This document shows, one piece after another, positions 25,495-35,129 of a DNA stretch of 64,000 nucleotides. Source of the stretch: Algoriphagus sp. Its GTDB lineage: Bacteria; Bacteroidota; Bacteroidia; Cytophagales; Cyclobacteriaceae. The notes under the pieces were generated by a model. That model did not search any database and had not been told where the DNA came from. It worked only from the letters and a program-made list of their open reading frames with translations. The translations under genes were made by a program, and so were the position numbers. The stretch is taken from NCBI RefSeq assembly GCF_030694375.1, contig NZ_JAUXYL010000040.1:248001-312000 (forward strand). Direction: 5' to 3'. The first letter of the stretch is position 1, and each line of letters starts with the position of its first letter.

Positions 25495-26988
25495 ATGTTT
25501 AACAGAAGAGATTTTATCAAAGGACTAGGCCTCACCTCAGTAGGATGGATAGGCTTCGGAGATTCGGTTTTTGCCAACATTCAAAAAGAAGTAAAGCTTC
25601 AGAATTTACCTTCAGTGTTTTCCCCAATTCGAATCAGGGGACGGGTATTGACAAATGGTCAGGGTCTTCGCGGCGTTGCGGTTTCTGACGGAAGGATGGT
25701 AGCCCAAACCAATTCTTCCGGGGAATTCGAATTGATCTCAGGAACTGATCGTGAGTTTGTATTTGTATCGCTTCCTTCAGGCTATGAAATCCAAAAACAG
25801 GCAAATGGATCAGCTTCCTTCTTTCAAAGGATCGATCACAGCAAGTCTGAACAAAATCTCAGTTTTGAATTGAAGAAATCTGTCAATTCGGATGAAAATC
25901 ATCACTTTTTGGTGCTGGCAGATACACAAATTCAAAATGAGTACGAAGCAAATCAACTGCTCACCGTGGCTGCTCCCGATGTGCAGAAAACCATTGCTTC
26001 GCTTGATGACCCCAATATATTCGGAATTGGCTGTGGAGATTTGGTTTTTGACAAGCTGGAACTTTTCAAAGAATACAATCAGTCGATTCAAATGTATAAT
26101 ATCCCATTTTTTCAGGTGGTGGGTAATCATGACATGGACTTTGGCGGTCGGTCCGATACGACCACCACAGGCACATTTAAAGGTCATTTTGGACCGACTT
26201 ATTATTCCTGGAATCGGGGAGAGGTTCATTATGTTGTCTTGGATGATGTGTTTTATCTGGGCACAGGTACCAAATACATCGGACACATTCCGGAGGAGCA
26301 GTTGGCCTGGCTGGAGCAAGACTTGAAACTGGTGGAAAAAGGAAAAACCGTCGTCGTATCACTGCATATTCCAAGTTACACGGGTGCGGTAACGCGCTAC
26401 CCTGATCGGGATACGCTTGGTGGGACGGTTAGCAACAGGGAGCATCTGTATCGCATGCTGGAAGGCTACAATGCTCACTTGATGTCAGGACATACCCATT
26501 TTAATGACAACATGATCAGCCGCCATGTCTATGAGCATTGTCATGGGACGGTTTGCGGTGCCTGGTGGTCTGGTCCGATCTGCTTTGACGGCACGCCAAG
26601 CGGCTATGCGATCTATGAAGCCAATGGCTCCGAATTGCAGTGGAAATACAAAGGAACCGGCTTGGATATCAACGAGCAATTCCGGGTTTATCAGACAGGA
26701 TATCACAAAGACTTCCAAGAGGAAATGTCACTCAATTGTTGGAATTACGATTCTGCATGGGAGATTAGCTGGTTTGAGAATGGAATTAAAAAAGGTGCAC
26801 CTGAGAAGCGACTGGCACTTGACCCATGGAGTGTGGAACTGCACACCGGCCCAACTCTTCCCACCCGTCGCACTTGGGTGGAACCACAGCTGAACGATCA
26901 CATGTTCTTTTTTAAACCTGAGTCAAAAGAGAATTTGGTGGTTGAGGCCAAGGATCGATTTGGGAATGTGTATTCGAAGAGGGTGTAA
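25495..26988 (+). CDS. exported calcineurin-like metallophosphoesterase with N- and C-terminal accessory domains
   Basis: A 497-residue protein. The N-terminus NRRDFIKGLGLTSVGW is a Tat-type signal. A Metallophos_N beta-sandwich follows (about 45-125: GRVLTNGQGLRGVAVSDGRM, TNSSGEFELIS). The phosphoesterase core shows VLADTQ near 140, GCGDLVFD near 180, VVGNHDMDFG near 210, SLHIPSY near 290 and MSGHTHFND near 331. These are the metal ligands, with DTQ in place of the usual DxH. A C-terminal domain completes it. It hydrolyses an unknown phosphate ester outside the cytoplasm. A terminator candidate follows. Confidence 0.88.
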   Translation: MFNRRDFIKGLGLTSVGWIGFGDSVFANIQKEVKLQNLPSVFSPIRIRGRVLTNGQGLRGVAVSDGRMVAQTNSSGEFELISGTDREFVFVSLPSGYEIQKQANGSASFFQRIDHSKSEQNLSFELKKSVNSDENHHFLVLADTQIQNEYEANQLLTVAAPDVQKTIASLDDPNIFGIGCGDLVFDKLELFKEYNQSIQMYNIPFFQVVGNHDMDFGGRSDTTTTGTFKGHFGPTYYSWNRGEVHYVVLDDVFYLGTGTKYIGHIPEEQLAWLEQDLKLVEKGKTVVVSLHIPSYTGAVTRYPDRDTLGGTVSNREHLYRMLEGYNAHLMSGHTHFNDNMISRHVYEHCHGTVCGAWWSGPICFDGTPSGYAIYEANGSELQWKYKGTGLDINEQFRVYQTGYHKDFQEEMSLNCWNYDSAWEISWFENGIKKGAPEKRLALDPWSVELHTGPTLPTRRTWVEPQLNDHMFFFKPESKENLVVEAKDRFGNVYSKRV

Positions 26989-27055
26989 AATACCTGGGTC
27001 AAATTAATAATCTTTTGTCCCTAAATTGTAACTGAATCAAATGCAATGATAATGA

Positions 27056-27093
27056 GCTCTCTCTTGCGGTGTCTCGGAGGAGAGCGTTTTATT
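27056..27093 (+). terminator. terminator candidate after the metallophosphoesterase
   Basis: GCTCTC (27056-27061) pairs with GAGAGC (27080-27085), and the T-rich stretch GTTTTATTATTTT follows. The loop is long (18 nt), so confidence is modest. The remainder of 26989-27307 holds no gene. Confidence 0.5.
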
Positions 27094-27307
27094 ATTTTAA
27101 AGATCTCTCAAAATTATACTGGTTAATTCAATCAAAGGACAGGGATTTTTTTTTAACTCTTCGGATTGAAACCTCTGGGAATGATCTCAAAATTTCCAGT
27201 TTAAGGAGTATTCTGTGAAGGAGAAAAGGTCCATCTTACCACTTAGTCTATCCAAATAACTTCTTTTATTCGCCTTTTCTGGTAGAAATAAGGCAAATCC
27301 CCCTCCG

Positions 27308-29593
27308 TTATTTCTCCAAAAACTTAAAATCCTTCTCCAAACTGGCTTGAGAACTTCCTCCAACGAATACTTTGAAATCCCCATGCTCTACAATCCATTT
27401 GCCATCGTTATTATAGAAACCGATGGATTTCTCAGTGATTTGAAAGCTGAGTGTTTTACTTTCTCCGGCTTTTAATTCCACCTGCTGAAAGTCCTTTAAT
27501 TCCCTGACAGGTCTTACCACACTTGCAAACAGATCCCGGATATAAAGTTGAACGGTCTCTTTGCCGGTCACACTTCCTGTATTTTTCAAATCAATGGATA
27601 CCGTGATGCTTCCGTCTTTCGCAAATCCATCCGAACTCAATTTCAGATTTGAATAGTCAAAACTGGCATAGCTTAAGCCATATCCAAAAGGATACATGGG
27701 CTCATTTGGCGAATCCATATAGTGTGACCAAAACACCAAATCTGAGCCGGGATTGGTCGGTCTGCCGGTTGCCTTGTAATTGTAATAAACAGGAATCTGT
27801 CCTACATTTTTCGGGAAACTCATCGGTAGTTTGCCGCTTGGGTTGTAATCTCCATAAAGAACCTGAGCCAGCGCATTTCCGCTTTGAGTTCCCAAATGCC
27901 AGCCTACCAAAATGCCAGGAATTTTTTCAACAGCCCAATCGATGATCAGTGGTCGACCATTCATCAGTACGAGTACGATATTTGGATTCACCTTGTATAC
28001 TTCCTCAAGCAGTTCCTGTTGCAAGCCGGGAAGACCCAATTCGGTTCGACTTCTGCCCTCACCGGATTGGAAGCCATGTTCTCCAAGAACCATCACTACC
28101 ACATCCGCATTTCTTGCAGCATTTTTAGCCGCTTCAAAACCGGATCTGTCAGTGGTGTTAATTTTGGTTTCAAAGGCAAATCCCGGAGTGCCTTCAGTGA
28201 ATTTTACCCCTTCCACATATTCGAGCGAATTTCCCGGAAATGCATTCATTCCCTCCAGAACAGACACCGCAGAATTAGGTTCTCCTAAAGCCCTCCAACT
28301 TCCAAGCGGGCTATCTTTGTCTCCTGCCAATTGCCCGATCAGTGCGATTTTCATCCCCGATTTTCTGAGTGGAAGGAGCTGTTTTTCATTTTTCAACAGC
28401 ACCACGGATTTTTTGGCCATGTCAAGTACAGCATCCTGAAAATCTTGTCTACCCGTTACTGTTTTTTCACGATCCTCATCGCAGTATTTATAGGGATCAT
28501 CAAATAATCCCAATTCGTATTTCACGGTCAAAATCCTTCTAACCGCATCGTCGATTACGGATTCTTTCACCTTGCCGGATTGGACCAGCGCTGTGAGATG
28601 CTCCACATACAAGCGGGATTCCATGTCCATATCCGAACCAGCGTTGGCCGCCAACTCGGCCGCTTGCATCCCGTCTTTTGCGAAACCATGTGGAATCATT
28701 TCCCCGATAGAACCCCAGTCAGAAACCATAAAACCCTTGAAGCCCCATTTTTCTTTCAGTATTTCACGCTGTAGGAAAGAACTTCCTGTGGCAGGAATTC
28801 CATTTAAAAGGTTAAATGAGTTCATGAAGGTCTTGACATCAGCCTCCAAGGCCGCTTCGAAGGGAGGGAGGATATCATTGTAAAGTGTGGATGTGCCTAC
28901 ATCGACCGAATTGTAATCCCTGCCTGATTCGGAAAAACCGTATCCGGCAAAGTGTTTGGCTGTAGCGGCAATGGTATTTACAGCTTTCAGATCATCCCCC
29001 TGAAAACCTTTCACTCGGGCGTAAGCAATCCTACTCCCTAAAAAAGGATCCTCACCGGCACCCTCCATCACACGTCCCCAGCGGGCATCCCTTGAAATAT
29101 CCACCATGGGGGCGAAAGTCCAATTAATCCCCGCAGCGGCCGCCTCTTCCGCCGCTACTTCTGCTGATTTGCGGATTGCTTCCAAATCCCAGCTCGCTGC
29201 CTCTGCCAATGGAATTGGACTGATTGTTTTGTATCCATGGACTACGTCATATCCAATGATTAACGGGATTCCAAGGCGGGTGTCTTCGACCGCTATTTTC
29301 TGGACAGCCCGGACGTTTTCGACTCCCGTTACATTCAGCATGGAGCCAACTAATCCCTTCCGAAGTTGCGCATACTTGACAGCAGCATCGCCTTCTTGGG
29401 GTACAGGTCCAGTCACTTCCCAAAAGCCATTGTATTGATTCATTTGGCCAACTTTTTCATCCAAGGTCATCAGACGAAGAATAGAATCGACTTTTGAATC
29501 AAAGGTTGGATTGAGGGAGGATTTGATGGATTGGGAATGTGCGGACCCTATAAATAGGATTACCAAAAGAATTGCTGGACCGAAATTTTTCAT
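27308..29593 (-). CDS. bglX: secreted GH3 beta-glucosidase (BglX type)
   Basis: A 761-residue enzyme, normal for periplasmic BglX. It has a signal peptide (ending AHSQ), a TIM-barrel domain with MNQYNGFWEV, ARWGRVMEGAGEDPFLGS and KHFAGYG, and the nucleophile Asp in FMVSDWGSIGE near residue 292. The second domain has VLLKNEKQLLPL and VMVLGEHGFQSGEGRSR with the acid/base region. A C-terminal fibronectin-III-like domain follows (VSIDLKNTGSVTGKETVQLY). It removes terminal beta-D-glucose units from oligosaccharides. It is not in an operon; a repeat-filled gap lies upstream. Confidence 0.93.
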   Translation of the reverse strand: MKNFGPAILLVILFIGSAHSQSIKSSLNPTFDSKVDSILRLMTLDEKVGQMNQYNGFWEVTGPVPQEGDAAVKYAQLRKGLVGSMLNVTGVENVRAVQKIAVEDTRLGIPLIIGYDVVHGYKTISPIPLAEAASWDLEAIRKSAEVAAEEAAAAGINWTFAPMVDISRDARWGRVMEGAGEDPFLGSRIAYARVKGFQGDDLKAVNTIAATAKHFAGYGFSESGRDYNSVDVGTSTLYNDILPPFEAALEADVKTFMNSFNLLNGIPATGSSFLQREILKEKWGFKGFMVSDWGSIGEMIPHGFAKDGMQAAELAANAGSDMDMESRLYVEHLTALVQSGKVKESVIDDAVRRILTVKYELGLFDDPYKYCDEDREKTVTGRQDFQDAVLDMAKKSVVLLKNEKQLLPLRKSGMKIALIGQLAGDKDSPLGSWRALGEPNSAVSVLEGMNAFPGNSLEYVEGVKFTEGTPGFAFETKINTTDRSGFEAAKNAARNADVVVMVLGEHGFQSGEGRSRTELGLPGLQQELLEEVYKVNPNIVLVLMNGRPLIIDWAVEKIPGILVGWHLGTQSGNALAQVLYGDYNPSGKLPMSFPKNVGQIPVYYNYKATGRPTNPGSDLVFWSHYMDSPNEPMYPFGYGLSYASFDYSNLKLSSDGFAKDGSITVSIDLKNTGSVTGKETVQLYIRDLFASVVRPVRELKDFQQVELKAGESKTLSFQITEKSIGFYNNDGKWIVEHGDFKVFVGGSSQASLEKDFKFLEK

Positions 29594-29925
29594 GCGTTTC
29601 TTGTTTTTTGTAAAGGATTAATCTGCCTGCCAAAGGGAAATGAAGGAAAATCATTCCTTTGTTTTCGGGCTTCTTTGAAATCTTTTATACATCACTAAAG
29701 AACTGATTTTAATCAAATTAAACCGACTTGAGGATCGATTTTACCTGTTCAAGTTAAGCTAAATAAGAGTACAAACAACAGGGATAACTTAGCCTGGCGT
29801 TTGATATAAATCATGTTTTGAATCTTTTTTTGTTTTGGGAAGTTGGCTTTGAAATCCCACCGTAGGTTCGTCGCGGTCAACAGATCAAAATCTTCGGGCA
29901 TTGCTGAGCCTCAAAGGTTGTCGAC
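29594..29925. other. gene-free stretch upstream of the GH3 gene
   Basis: About 330 bp without a convincing gene. It holds a CTGCCTGCC word near 29631 and AT-rich sequence that should include the GH3 promoter, but no TAnnTTTG box was found close to the start. Confidence 0.4.
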
Positions 29926-30292
29926 CAAAAGCTTTAGCTTTTCTCTGTGCTCTCAAAAAGTATTGAAAGGGAATGGGGGTTTGAAGATTAAAAGGAGCTC
30001 AAAACTTGAACTCCTTTGTCTTTTTTTCTTTGTGGTGAAAACCTTTCAGGTAGAGGAAAAAAGCAGTCTGAAGACTGCATTATAGAGGGTCCAAGTCGAA
30101 AGACTTGAACCATCTGCGCTTTAGCTTTTCTCTGCGTTCTCAAAAATGATTGATGGGGAATAGAGGTTTAAAAATTAAAAGGAGCCCAAATCCTGAACTC
30201 CTTTCTCTCCTTTTTCTCTGTGGTGAAAAAAAGAAAAAAAGCAGTCTGAAGACTGCATCATGGAAGGTCCAAGTCGAAAGACTTGAACCATT
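29926..30292. repeat. two tandem copies of a ~180-bp dispersed repeat
   Basis: Each copy contains, in order, GCTTTAGCTTTTCTCTG, TTAAAAGGAGC...GAACTCCTTT, a CTTTGTGGTG/CTCTGTGGTG word, the hairpin GCAGTCT-GA-AGACTGC (30063 and 30241, 178 bp apart), and CAAGTC-GAAA-GACTTG, a 6-bp stem with a GAAA tetraloop. Part of the unit also occurs at 12109-12290. The second copy ends about 10 bp from the stop of the gamma-glutamyltransferase gene. Confidence 0.7.
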
Positions 30293-30302
30293 CGCCTCGC
30301 TG

Positions 30303-32171
30303 TCACCAAGCTATCCCGTAATCATCTCCGTAATTACTGGCGGCGCCCCACAATGTGCCGTGCTTCCAATCCATCCAAATGGCGGTAATTGGGCCTGAGG
30401 TTTTGGTCCAGAAGTCCATCACATAGCCGCGCTTCAGCAGATCTTTGCGAACCCAGTCGGGGGTATCATTGCGCAAAGTAATCGCTCCCGGCTTGATCTC
30501 ATGATCTCCGAAGCTGCTCTGCATCTGATAGGAATTGAAGTTTGGGGCTTCGGCTGCTTCCTGCACATTCATATCAAATTCGACTACATTGAGGAAAAAC
30601 TGAAGGAGGTTTTGGTCTTGAGAATCTCCGCCCTGCACGGCAAAAGCTAACATCGGTTTGCCATCTTTCATGGCTAAACTAGGTGTCAGGGTTACCCTTG
30701 GTCGTTTTCCGGGTTCGGGAAGGTTGTAAGGATTCAGATTTTCATCCAGAACAAAACTTTGCATCCGTTGCGAAAGTCCCACACCGGAATTTCCGGCGAT
30801 CACCGCAGGAATCCATCCCCCGCTTGGAGTTACTGAAACCACCCAACCTTCTGCATCTGCAGCCTCTACTGAGGTAGTTCCACTTTGGAAGTCTGCAAGG
30901 AATTTTTCATCCACCAGCGAATTGATTTCGGATGGGTCCAGCAGGGCCATTGCCTTTTGATTCTTTTTCAATAAATCCATATAAGGGTTCGTACCTCCCT
31001 GAAAAGGGTAGGGATCTCCGGGGCCAAGCTTCGGATCATTGACTTGTCCGATCAGCTTTGCACGTTCCCTTGCATATTCTTTGGAGAGTAAACCTTTCAT
31101 CGGTGACTTGACAAAAGCCGGATCGCCGTAATAAAAATCACGGTCTGCAAAAGCTAAGCTCATCGCTTGATAGACGGTGTTGATGTAGTTGGCGGAGTTA
31201 TACCCCATTGACTTGAGGTCAAAGTTTTCCAGGATGTTCAGTGATTGAAGCAAAGCAGGTCCTTGTGTCCATTCCTGCAGTTTGTAGACATCGATGCCCC
31301 GGTAATTTACGTGAAGAGGTTCCTCAATTTTTACTTTCCAATTGGCAAGGTCGGCTTCTGTGAACAGTCCGCCCTGCTCTCTGGTACCACGAACGATTTC
31401 TTTGGCGATGTCTCCTTTATAAAATCGGTCATAGGCAGCGTAGATGGCTTCCTTTCTGGTTTTTCCTGCTTTTAGCGCGGACTTTTCAGCTTCGACCATT
31501 TTGGATAAAGTCTGGTACAAATCCTCCTGAACGAAGATTTCTCCCGCTTCGGGTGCTTCTCGTTTTTCTCCCGGATGGGTAAGGAAAACTTTTTTGGAAT
31601 ATGGCCATTCCTTGATTTGTGCTTTTCCTTTTTCAATATTATCTGCGGTCTGAGCTTCGATCGGATAGCCTTTGGCTAAGTCCATAGCCGGACGGAGGAT
31701 TTGCTCCAAACTCATCGTGCCATATTCAGCCAGCATGGTCATGATGCCACCCGGCGTGCCGGGAGTCGTTGCGGCCAAAGGGCCATATTGCGGAGGATAA
31801 TCCATGCCTTGAGACTTGTAGAATTCCACTGTGGCACCTGTCGGGGCATACCCAAGTGCATTGATGGCAATTACTTTTTTTGTGTTGGGATTGTATATTA
31901 AAGCCTGAGTTTCTCCGCCCCACGAGAGGACATCCCACATGGTGGAAGTGGCCGCTATCATGGCACAGGCTGCATCGACGGCATTTCCTCCTTGCTGGAA
32001 AATCGCTGCTCCTGCAGTGGCCGCAAGTGGTTTTCCGGTGATGGCAACCCAGTTTTTACCATGAAGAATGGGCCGCTGGTTGGGTGTAGTGCCAGCCCCA
32101 AGTCCGGGAAGACCCTGGGAGAAGGTGGTGTGGGTGAGAAGGAGGAGGGCTAGTAGTAAAAGGTTTTTCAT
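30303..32171 (-). CDS. ggt: secreted gamma-glutamyltransferase family protein
   Basis: A 622-residue protein with signal peptide (ending TFSQ). The large-subunit part has GNAVDAACAMIAATS and VLSWGGETQALIYN. The autocleavage site and N-terminal nucleophile fit Thr432 of GTTSVEAADAEGWVVSV, where typical GGT has TTHFSVVD; the usual His is Ser here. The oxyanion region reads AVQGGDSQDQN. Members are Ntn hydrolases that self-cleave into two chains and move or hydrolyse gamma-glutamyl groups in the periplasm. The altered TTS and QGGD motifs point to a subgroup whose substrate may differ from glutathione. Confidence 0.85.
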   Translation of the reverse strand: MKNLLLLALLLLTHTTFSQGLPGLGAGTTPNQRPILHGKNWVAITGKPLAATAGAAIFQQGGNAVDAACAMIAATSTMWDVLSWGGETQALIYNPNTKKVIAINALGYAPTGATVEFYKSQGMDYPPQYGPLAATTPGTPGGIMTMLAEYGTMSLEQILRPAMDLAKGYPIEAQTADNIEKGKAQIKEWPYSKKVFLTHPGEKREAPEAGEIFVQEDLYQTLSKMVEAEKSALKAGKTRKEAIYAAYDRFYKGDIAKEIVRGTREQGGLFTEADLANWKVKIEEPLHVNYRGIDVYKLQEWTQGPALLQSLNILENFDLKSMGYNSANYINTVYQAMSLAFADRDFYYGDPAFVKSPMKGLLSKEYARERAKLIGQVNDPKLGPGDPYPFQGGTNPYMDLLKKNQKAMALLDPSEINSLVDEKFLADFQSGTTSVEAADAEGWVVSVTPSGGWIPAVIAGNSGVGLSQRMQSFVLDENLNPYNLPEPGKRPRVTLTPSLAMKDGKPMLAFAVQGGDSQDQNLLQFFLNVVEFDMNVQEAAEAPNFNSYQMQSSFGDHEIKPGAITLRNDTPDWVRKDLLKRGYVMDFWTKTSGPITAIWMDWKHGTLWGAASNYGDDYGIAW

Positions 32172-32187
32172 ATTGGTTTGGGTGACT

Positions 32188-32237
32188 GATTTCGGATTTC
32201 GGAAGTCGGATTTCGGAAGTCGGATGTCAGATGTTGG
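32188..32237. repeat. GATTTCGGATTTCGGAAGTC short-unit repeat tract
   Basis: Repeats of GATTTCGGA and GTCGGATTTCGGAA just upstream of the gamma-glutamyltransferase start, in the same family as the tract at 20495-20524 within the TolC gene. The rest of 32172-32407 holds no gene, only a GTCATCGGTCATAGG word near 32343. Confidence 0.55.
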
Positions 32238-32407
32238 ATTACCGATGCTTAATGTGATTTAATCTTTTGGGTTCAACAATATCATTTTTTTCATAATGTA
32301 TCTAGTTAAATTACAGGAAGGAGATTGGATTTGGGCTTCATCAGTCATCGGTCATAGGACATCAAACCTCTAGAGAAATGAAAATGAGCCATAACTTTGC
32401 ACCCCCC

Positions 32408-33460
32408 TCAATCCCCCTCATCCAACAGCTGATTCATGATAGGAACAAAACCCGGGAATCTGGAATTATAATTTGTGAAGAGTTGGAAAATGGATCCATT
32501 CTTTTTCAAATCCATCTCATTTTCTTCCACAAAGGCTTGCATTTCGGCAGCCTTTTCTCCGAAAATTTTAAATAGTTCTTTCCGCTTTTTTGGAACTTCA
32601 AAGAGATCTTTTCCTTTCAGGTAGTAATACACATTTCGCTTAATGATCTGATCGTTTCGATTCCCTACCATCAAGGCGGTATTGTAGTTGGATTCTTTGA
32701 AAATTGCTTTGGTTCTTCGCATCAAAGGTAAATCTCCTTCTACCAATACCTCGAAAAAACCGGAAATGGGCACATTGTCTTCTTTGAAATCCATGCCGTT
32801 GACAAAGTATCGGGGCACTTTGTAGCTGCTGTCCATCCAGACTATATTCTGAATTCTGAGTCCGGCCATGGTGGAAACCAGATTGTTTTCCGGCTCCATC
32901 AATTCGAATGTATTGGAATTGATGTTGTATCGAACTCGAAATCCTTCCAAGACAGTTTGATCTCGGTAGAGAAGGATAGAGGCCACATTCCATTTGTTGT
33001 CGAGGTAGAAATTTCCCTCCAGTTTTTTGGGTTCGGGAGCAATTCCATAAATCGTATTTCCGATGAAGTTTGGTCGCTCCACCAGCAGTCGGCTGACATT
33101 GGTGGCACGAATGGTTTTTTGCAAGGCAGCACCCGTGCCTTCACTTCCAAATCTGACCAAGTAGATGTTTCCAAGGTTTAGGTCACCTTTGAGTTGAATT
33201 ACTTGCTCATAGGTATTATAACCGGGCAGGGTGATGGCGAGATTATACTTTTGAGAAAGGATATTTTCTATCAGAAAATTTCCTGCTCCGTTGCTCAAGT
33301 CACCATAGACTGTGTTTCGAAGTGTGACTGATGCTCCTTCTATATATTCCCTCGTGTCAAAATCCATGACCCTTCCACTGAGGTTGAAATTTTGACTAAA
33401 ACCCAAAAATGGAAGAAAAATGGTCAAGCAAAGGAAATAGATTTTTCGTGGTTCGATCAT
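32408..33460 (-). CDS. secreted CarboxypepD_reg-like domain protein
   Basis: A 350-residue protein with a signal peptide (ending FLGFSQ). Residues 28-100 are a CarboxypepD_reg-like beta-sandwich: GRVMDFDTREYIEGASVTLR, GNFLIENI, LAITLPGYNTYEQVI. The remaining part is unlike any family I know; it is rich in beta-structure early on and ends with charged helices (EKAAEMQAFVEENEMDL). Proteins of this kind are common in the Bacteroidota envelope. Function is unknown. It lies alone, divergent from the DEAD-box helicase. Confidence 0.75.
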   Translation of the reverse strand: MIEPRKIYFLCLTIFLPFLGFSQNFNLSGRVMDFDTREYIEGASVTLRNTVYGDLSNGAGNFLIENILSQKYNLAITLPGYNTYEQVIQLKGDLNLGNIYLVRFGSEGTGAALQKTIRATNVSRLLVERPNFIGNTIYGIAPEPKKLEGNFYLDNKWNVASILLYRDQTVLEGFRVRYNINSNTFELMEPENNLVSTMAGLRIQNIVWMDSSYKVPRYFVNGMDFKEDNVPISGFFEVLVEGDLPLMRRTKAIFKESNYNTALMVGNRNDQIIKRNVYYYLKGKDLFEVPKKRKELFKIFGEKAAEMQAFVEENEMDLKKNGSIFQLFTNYNSRFPGFVPIMNQLLDEGD

Positions 33461-33568
33461 TTCTCAAATTACATTGAATGATAAAGTAATATAGTCCAAA
33501 CTTAGAATTGATGCTAAATGATTTGAGTTTGGCTGGTTTGAATTTTTAACAGAAGGTTAAGGATTGGC

Positions 33569-33595
33569 TTTGTATTGTTTAACACCGTATATTTG
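33569..33595 (+). promoter_or_regulatory. Bacteroidota promoter candidate of the DEAD-box gene
   Basis: TATATTTG at 33588-33595 is a perfect TAnnTTTG -7 box. TTTG at 33569 is 15 bp upstream, somewhat close for a -33 element; ATTGG at 33563 gives the more usual distance. A leader of about 45 nt would precede the TTG start. Confidence 0.6.
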
Positions 33596-33646
33596 AAAGG
33601 GTCGGTTATGTTTAGACCTTATTTATTTCTTTAAATCACCAATAAT

Positions 33647-35053
33647 TTGAGTTTTATTAATTTCAATTTTGAGCCTTCACTACAGGAAGGTCTCGATGCC
33701 ATGGGTTTTGATCGCCCAACTCCAATTCAGGAAATGGCAATTCCGGTAATCATGCAAGGCAAAGATTTGATTGCCTGCGCTCAAACCGGCACAGGAAAAA
33801 CCGCAGCGTTTGTACTTCCTATTCTCAACAAAATATCCAAGTCAGGTTCAAATAAACTGAATACCTTGATTTTGGCACCTACCCGTGAACTTGCGATTCA
33901 GATTGATCAGCAGATTCAGGGTTTTTCTTACTTTTTAGGAGTGAGTTCGGTACCAATCTATGGTGGAGGCGATGGGATTGTGTGGGAACAACAAAAGAAG
34001 GCTCTGGAGACCGGAGCAGAAATCGTGGTGGCTACACCGGGTCGCTTGATAGCATTGCTGGCAGGTGGGAAAATGGACCTAAGCACATTAGAGCATTTGG
34101 TCTTGGACGAAGCTGATCGAATGATGGATATGGGTTTTTCGGATGATATCCTTAAGATCGTGAACTACCTGCCTCAGAAACGCCAAACAGTTCTTTTCTC
34201 GGCTACCATGCCGCCAAAGATCAGACAGTTCAGTATGAAATTTCTGCAGAATCCTGAGGAAATTTCGCTCTCAATAGGGAAAACTGCCGAAGGGGTGACA
34301 CAATCGATGTACTCTGTTTACGATGGCCAAAAGGAAGAATTGGTACGTCATATTCTTTCTCAGAAGGCTTACGAAGCGGTAATCATTTTCGCCTCGACCA
34401 AAGACAAAGTGAAAGCATTGTACAAAGTGCTCAAAAAGCAATTTGACATTGAGGCTTTTCACTCTGACCTGGAGCAGGTGGAAAGAGAAAAGATCATGTC
34501 CAATTTTAAAAATAAGGCGGTAAAGATCCTGATTGGAACAGATATCATATCGCGTGGTATCGATGTAGTGGGCATCGAGTTGGTCATCAACTTTGATACC
34601 CCGAGTGATCCGGAGGATTATGTCCACCGAGTAGGCAGGACTGCACGAGCAGACAAAGAAGGCGAGGCAATCACGTTTGTCAATCCAAAAGATCAGCACA
34701 AATTCGTACGGATAGAAAGTCTGATCGGAATGGAAATCACTAGAAATCCACTTCCTGAAGGTTTTGAAAAAGGACCGGAATACCTTGGGGAAAAAGCTAA
34801 ATCTTCGGGCTATTCATCAGATCCTTCTTTCAAATCAAAAAGCAAAAAGAAGAAAAGTCCGGGAAATAAACCTGCGGGTGAAAAAAGAAATTCAGAATCA
34901 GGTTTCAAGCACAGGGCAGATTTTAAAAATGCTCCGCCAGCTCATAAACAAGAAGCACCGAAACAAGAAGCTAAAAAAACTGAGCCCTCGGATACTCCAA
35001 AATCGGAAACGCCGAGTAAGTACGGACAGCGAAAAAATGTGATTGACTCCTGA
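33647..35053 (+). CDS. DEAD-box RNA helicase
   Basis: A 468-residue helicase. Q motif DRPTPIQEMAIP, Walker A AQTGTGKTAAF near residue 46, PTRELAIQ, TPGRLIALL, motif II VLDEADRMMD near 153, SATM, and HRVGRTARAD are all in place. The C-terminal tail from about residue 385 is Lys/Ser/Pro-rich and disordered (KSKSKKKKSPGNK), typical of RhlE-type enzymes. It unwinds RNA, likely in ribosome assembly or cold adaptation. The start is TTG at 33647, because the first in-frame ATG falls within the Q-motif region. Confidence 0.93.
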   Translation: MSFINFNFEPSLQEGLDAMGFDRPTPIQEMAIPVIMQGKDLIACAQTGTGKTAAFVLPILNKISKSGSNKLNTLILAPTRELAIQIDQQIQGFSYFLGVSSVPIYGGGDGIVWEQQKKALETGAEIVVATPGRLIALLAGGKMDLSTLEHLVLDEADRMMDMGFSDDILKIVNYLPQKRQTVLFSATMPPKIRQFSMKFLQNPEEISLSIGKTAEGVTQSMYSVYDGQKEELVRHILSQKAYEAVIIFASTKDKVKALYKVLKKQFDIEAFHSDLEQVEREKIMSNFKNKAVKILIGTDIISRGIDVVGIELVINFDTPSDPEDYVHRVGRTARADKEGEAITFVNPKDQHKFVRIESLIGMEITRNPLPEGFEKGPEYLGEKAKSSGYSSDPSFKSKSKKKKSPGNKPAGEKRNSESGFKHRADFKNAPPAHKQEAPKQEAKKTEPSDTPKSETPSKYGQRKNVIDS

Positions 35054-35081
35054 TTTTCAAGGGATTGTTTTGGTTTTTATG

Positions 35082-35117
35082 AAGTACTTCAGGTAACTTG
35101 AAGTACTTTTCATTTTT
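35082..35117 (+). terminator. terminator of the DEAD-box gene
   Basis: AAGTACTTCA (35082-35091) and TGAAGTACTT (35099-35108) form a perfect 10-bp stem with a 7-nt loop, followed by TTCATTTTT. It lies between the helicase and the muramidase gene. Confidence 0.7.
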
Positions 35118-35129
35118 AACCAAAGCGCT

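Noticed and set aside
29843..30398. Two plus-strand frames of about 80 residues in the gap after the GH3 gene
   Set aside because: They are translations of the tandem repeat units (similar text twice) and the second runs into the end of the opposite gene.
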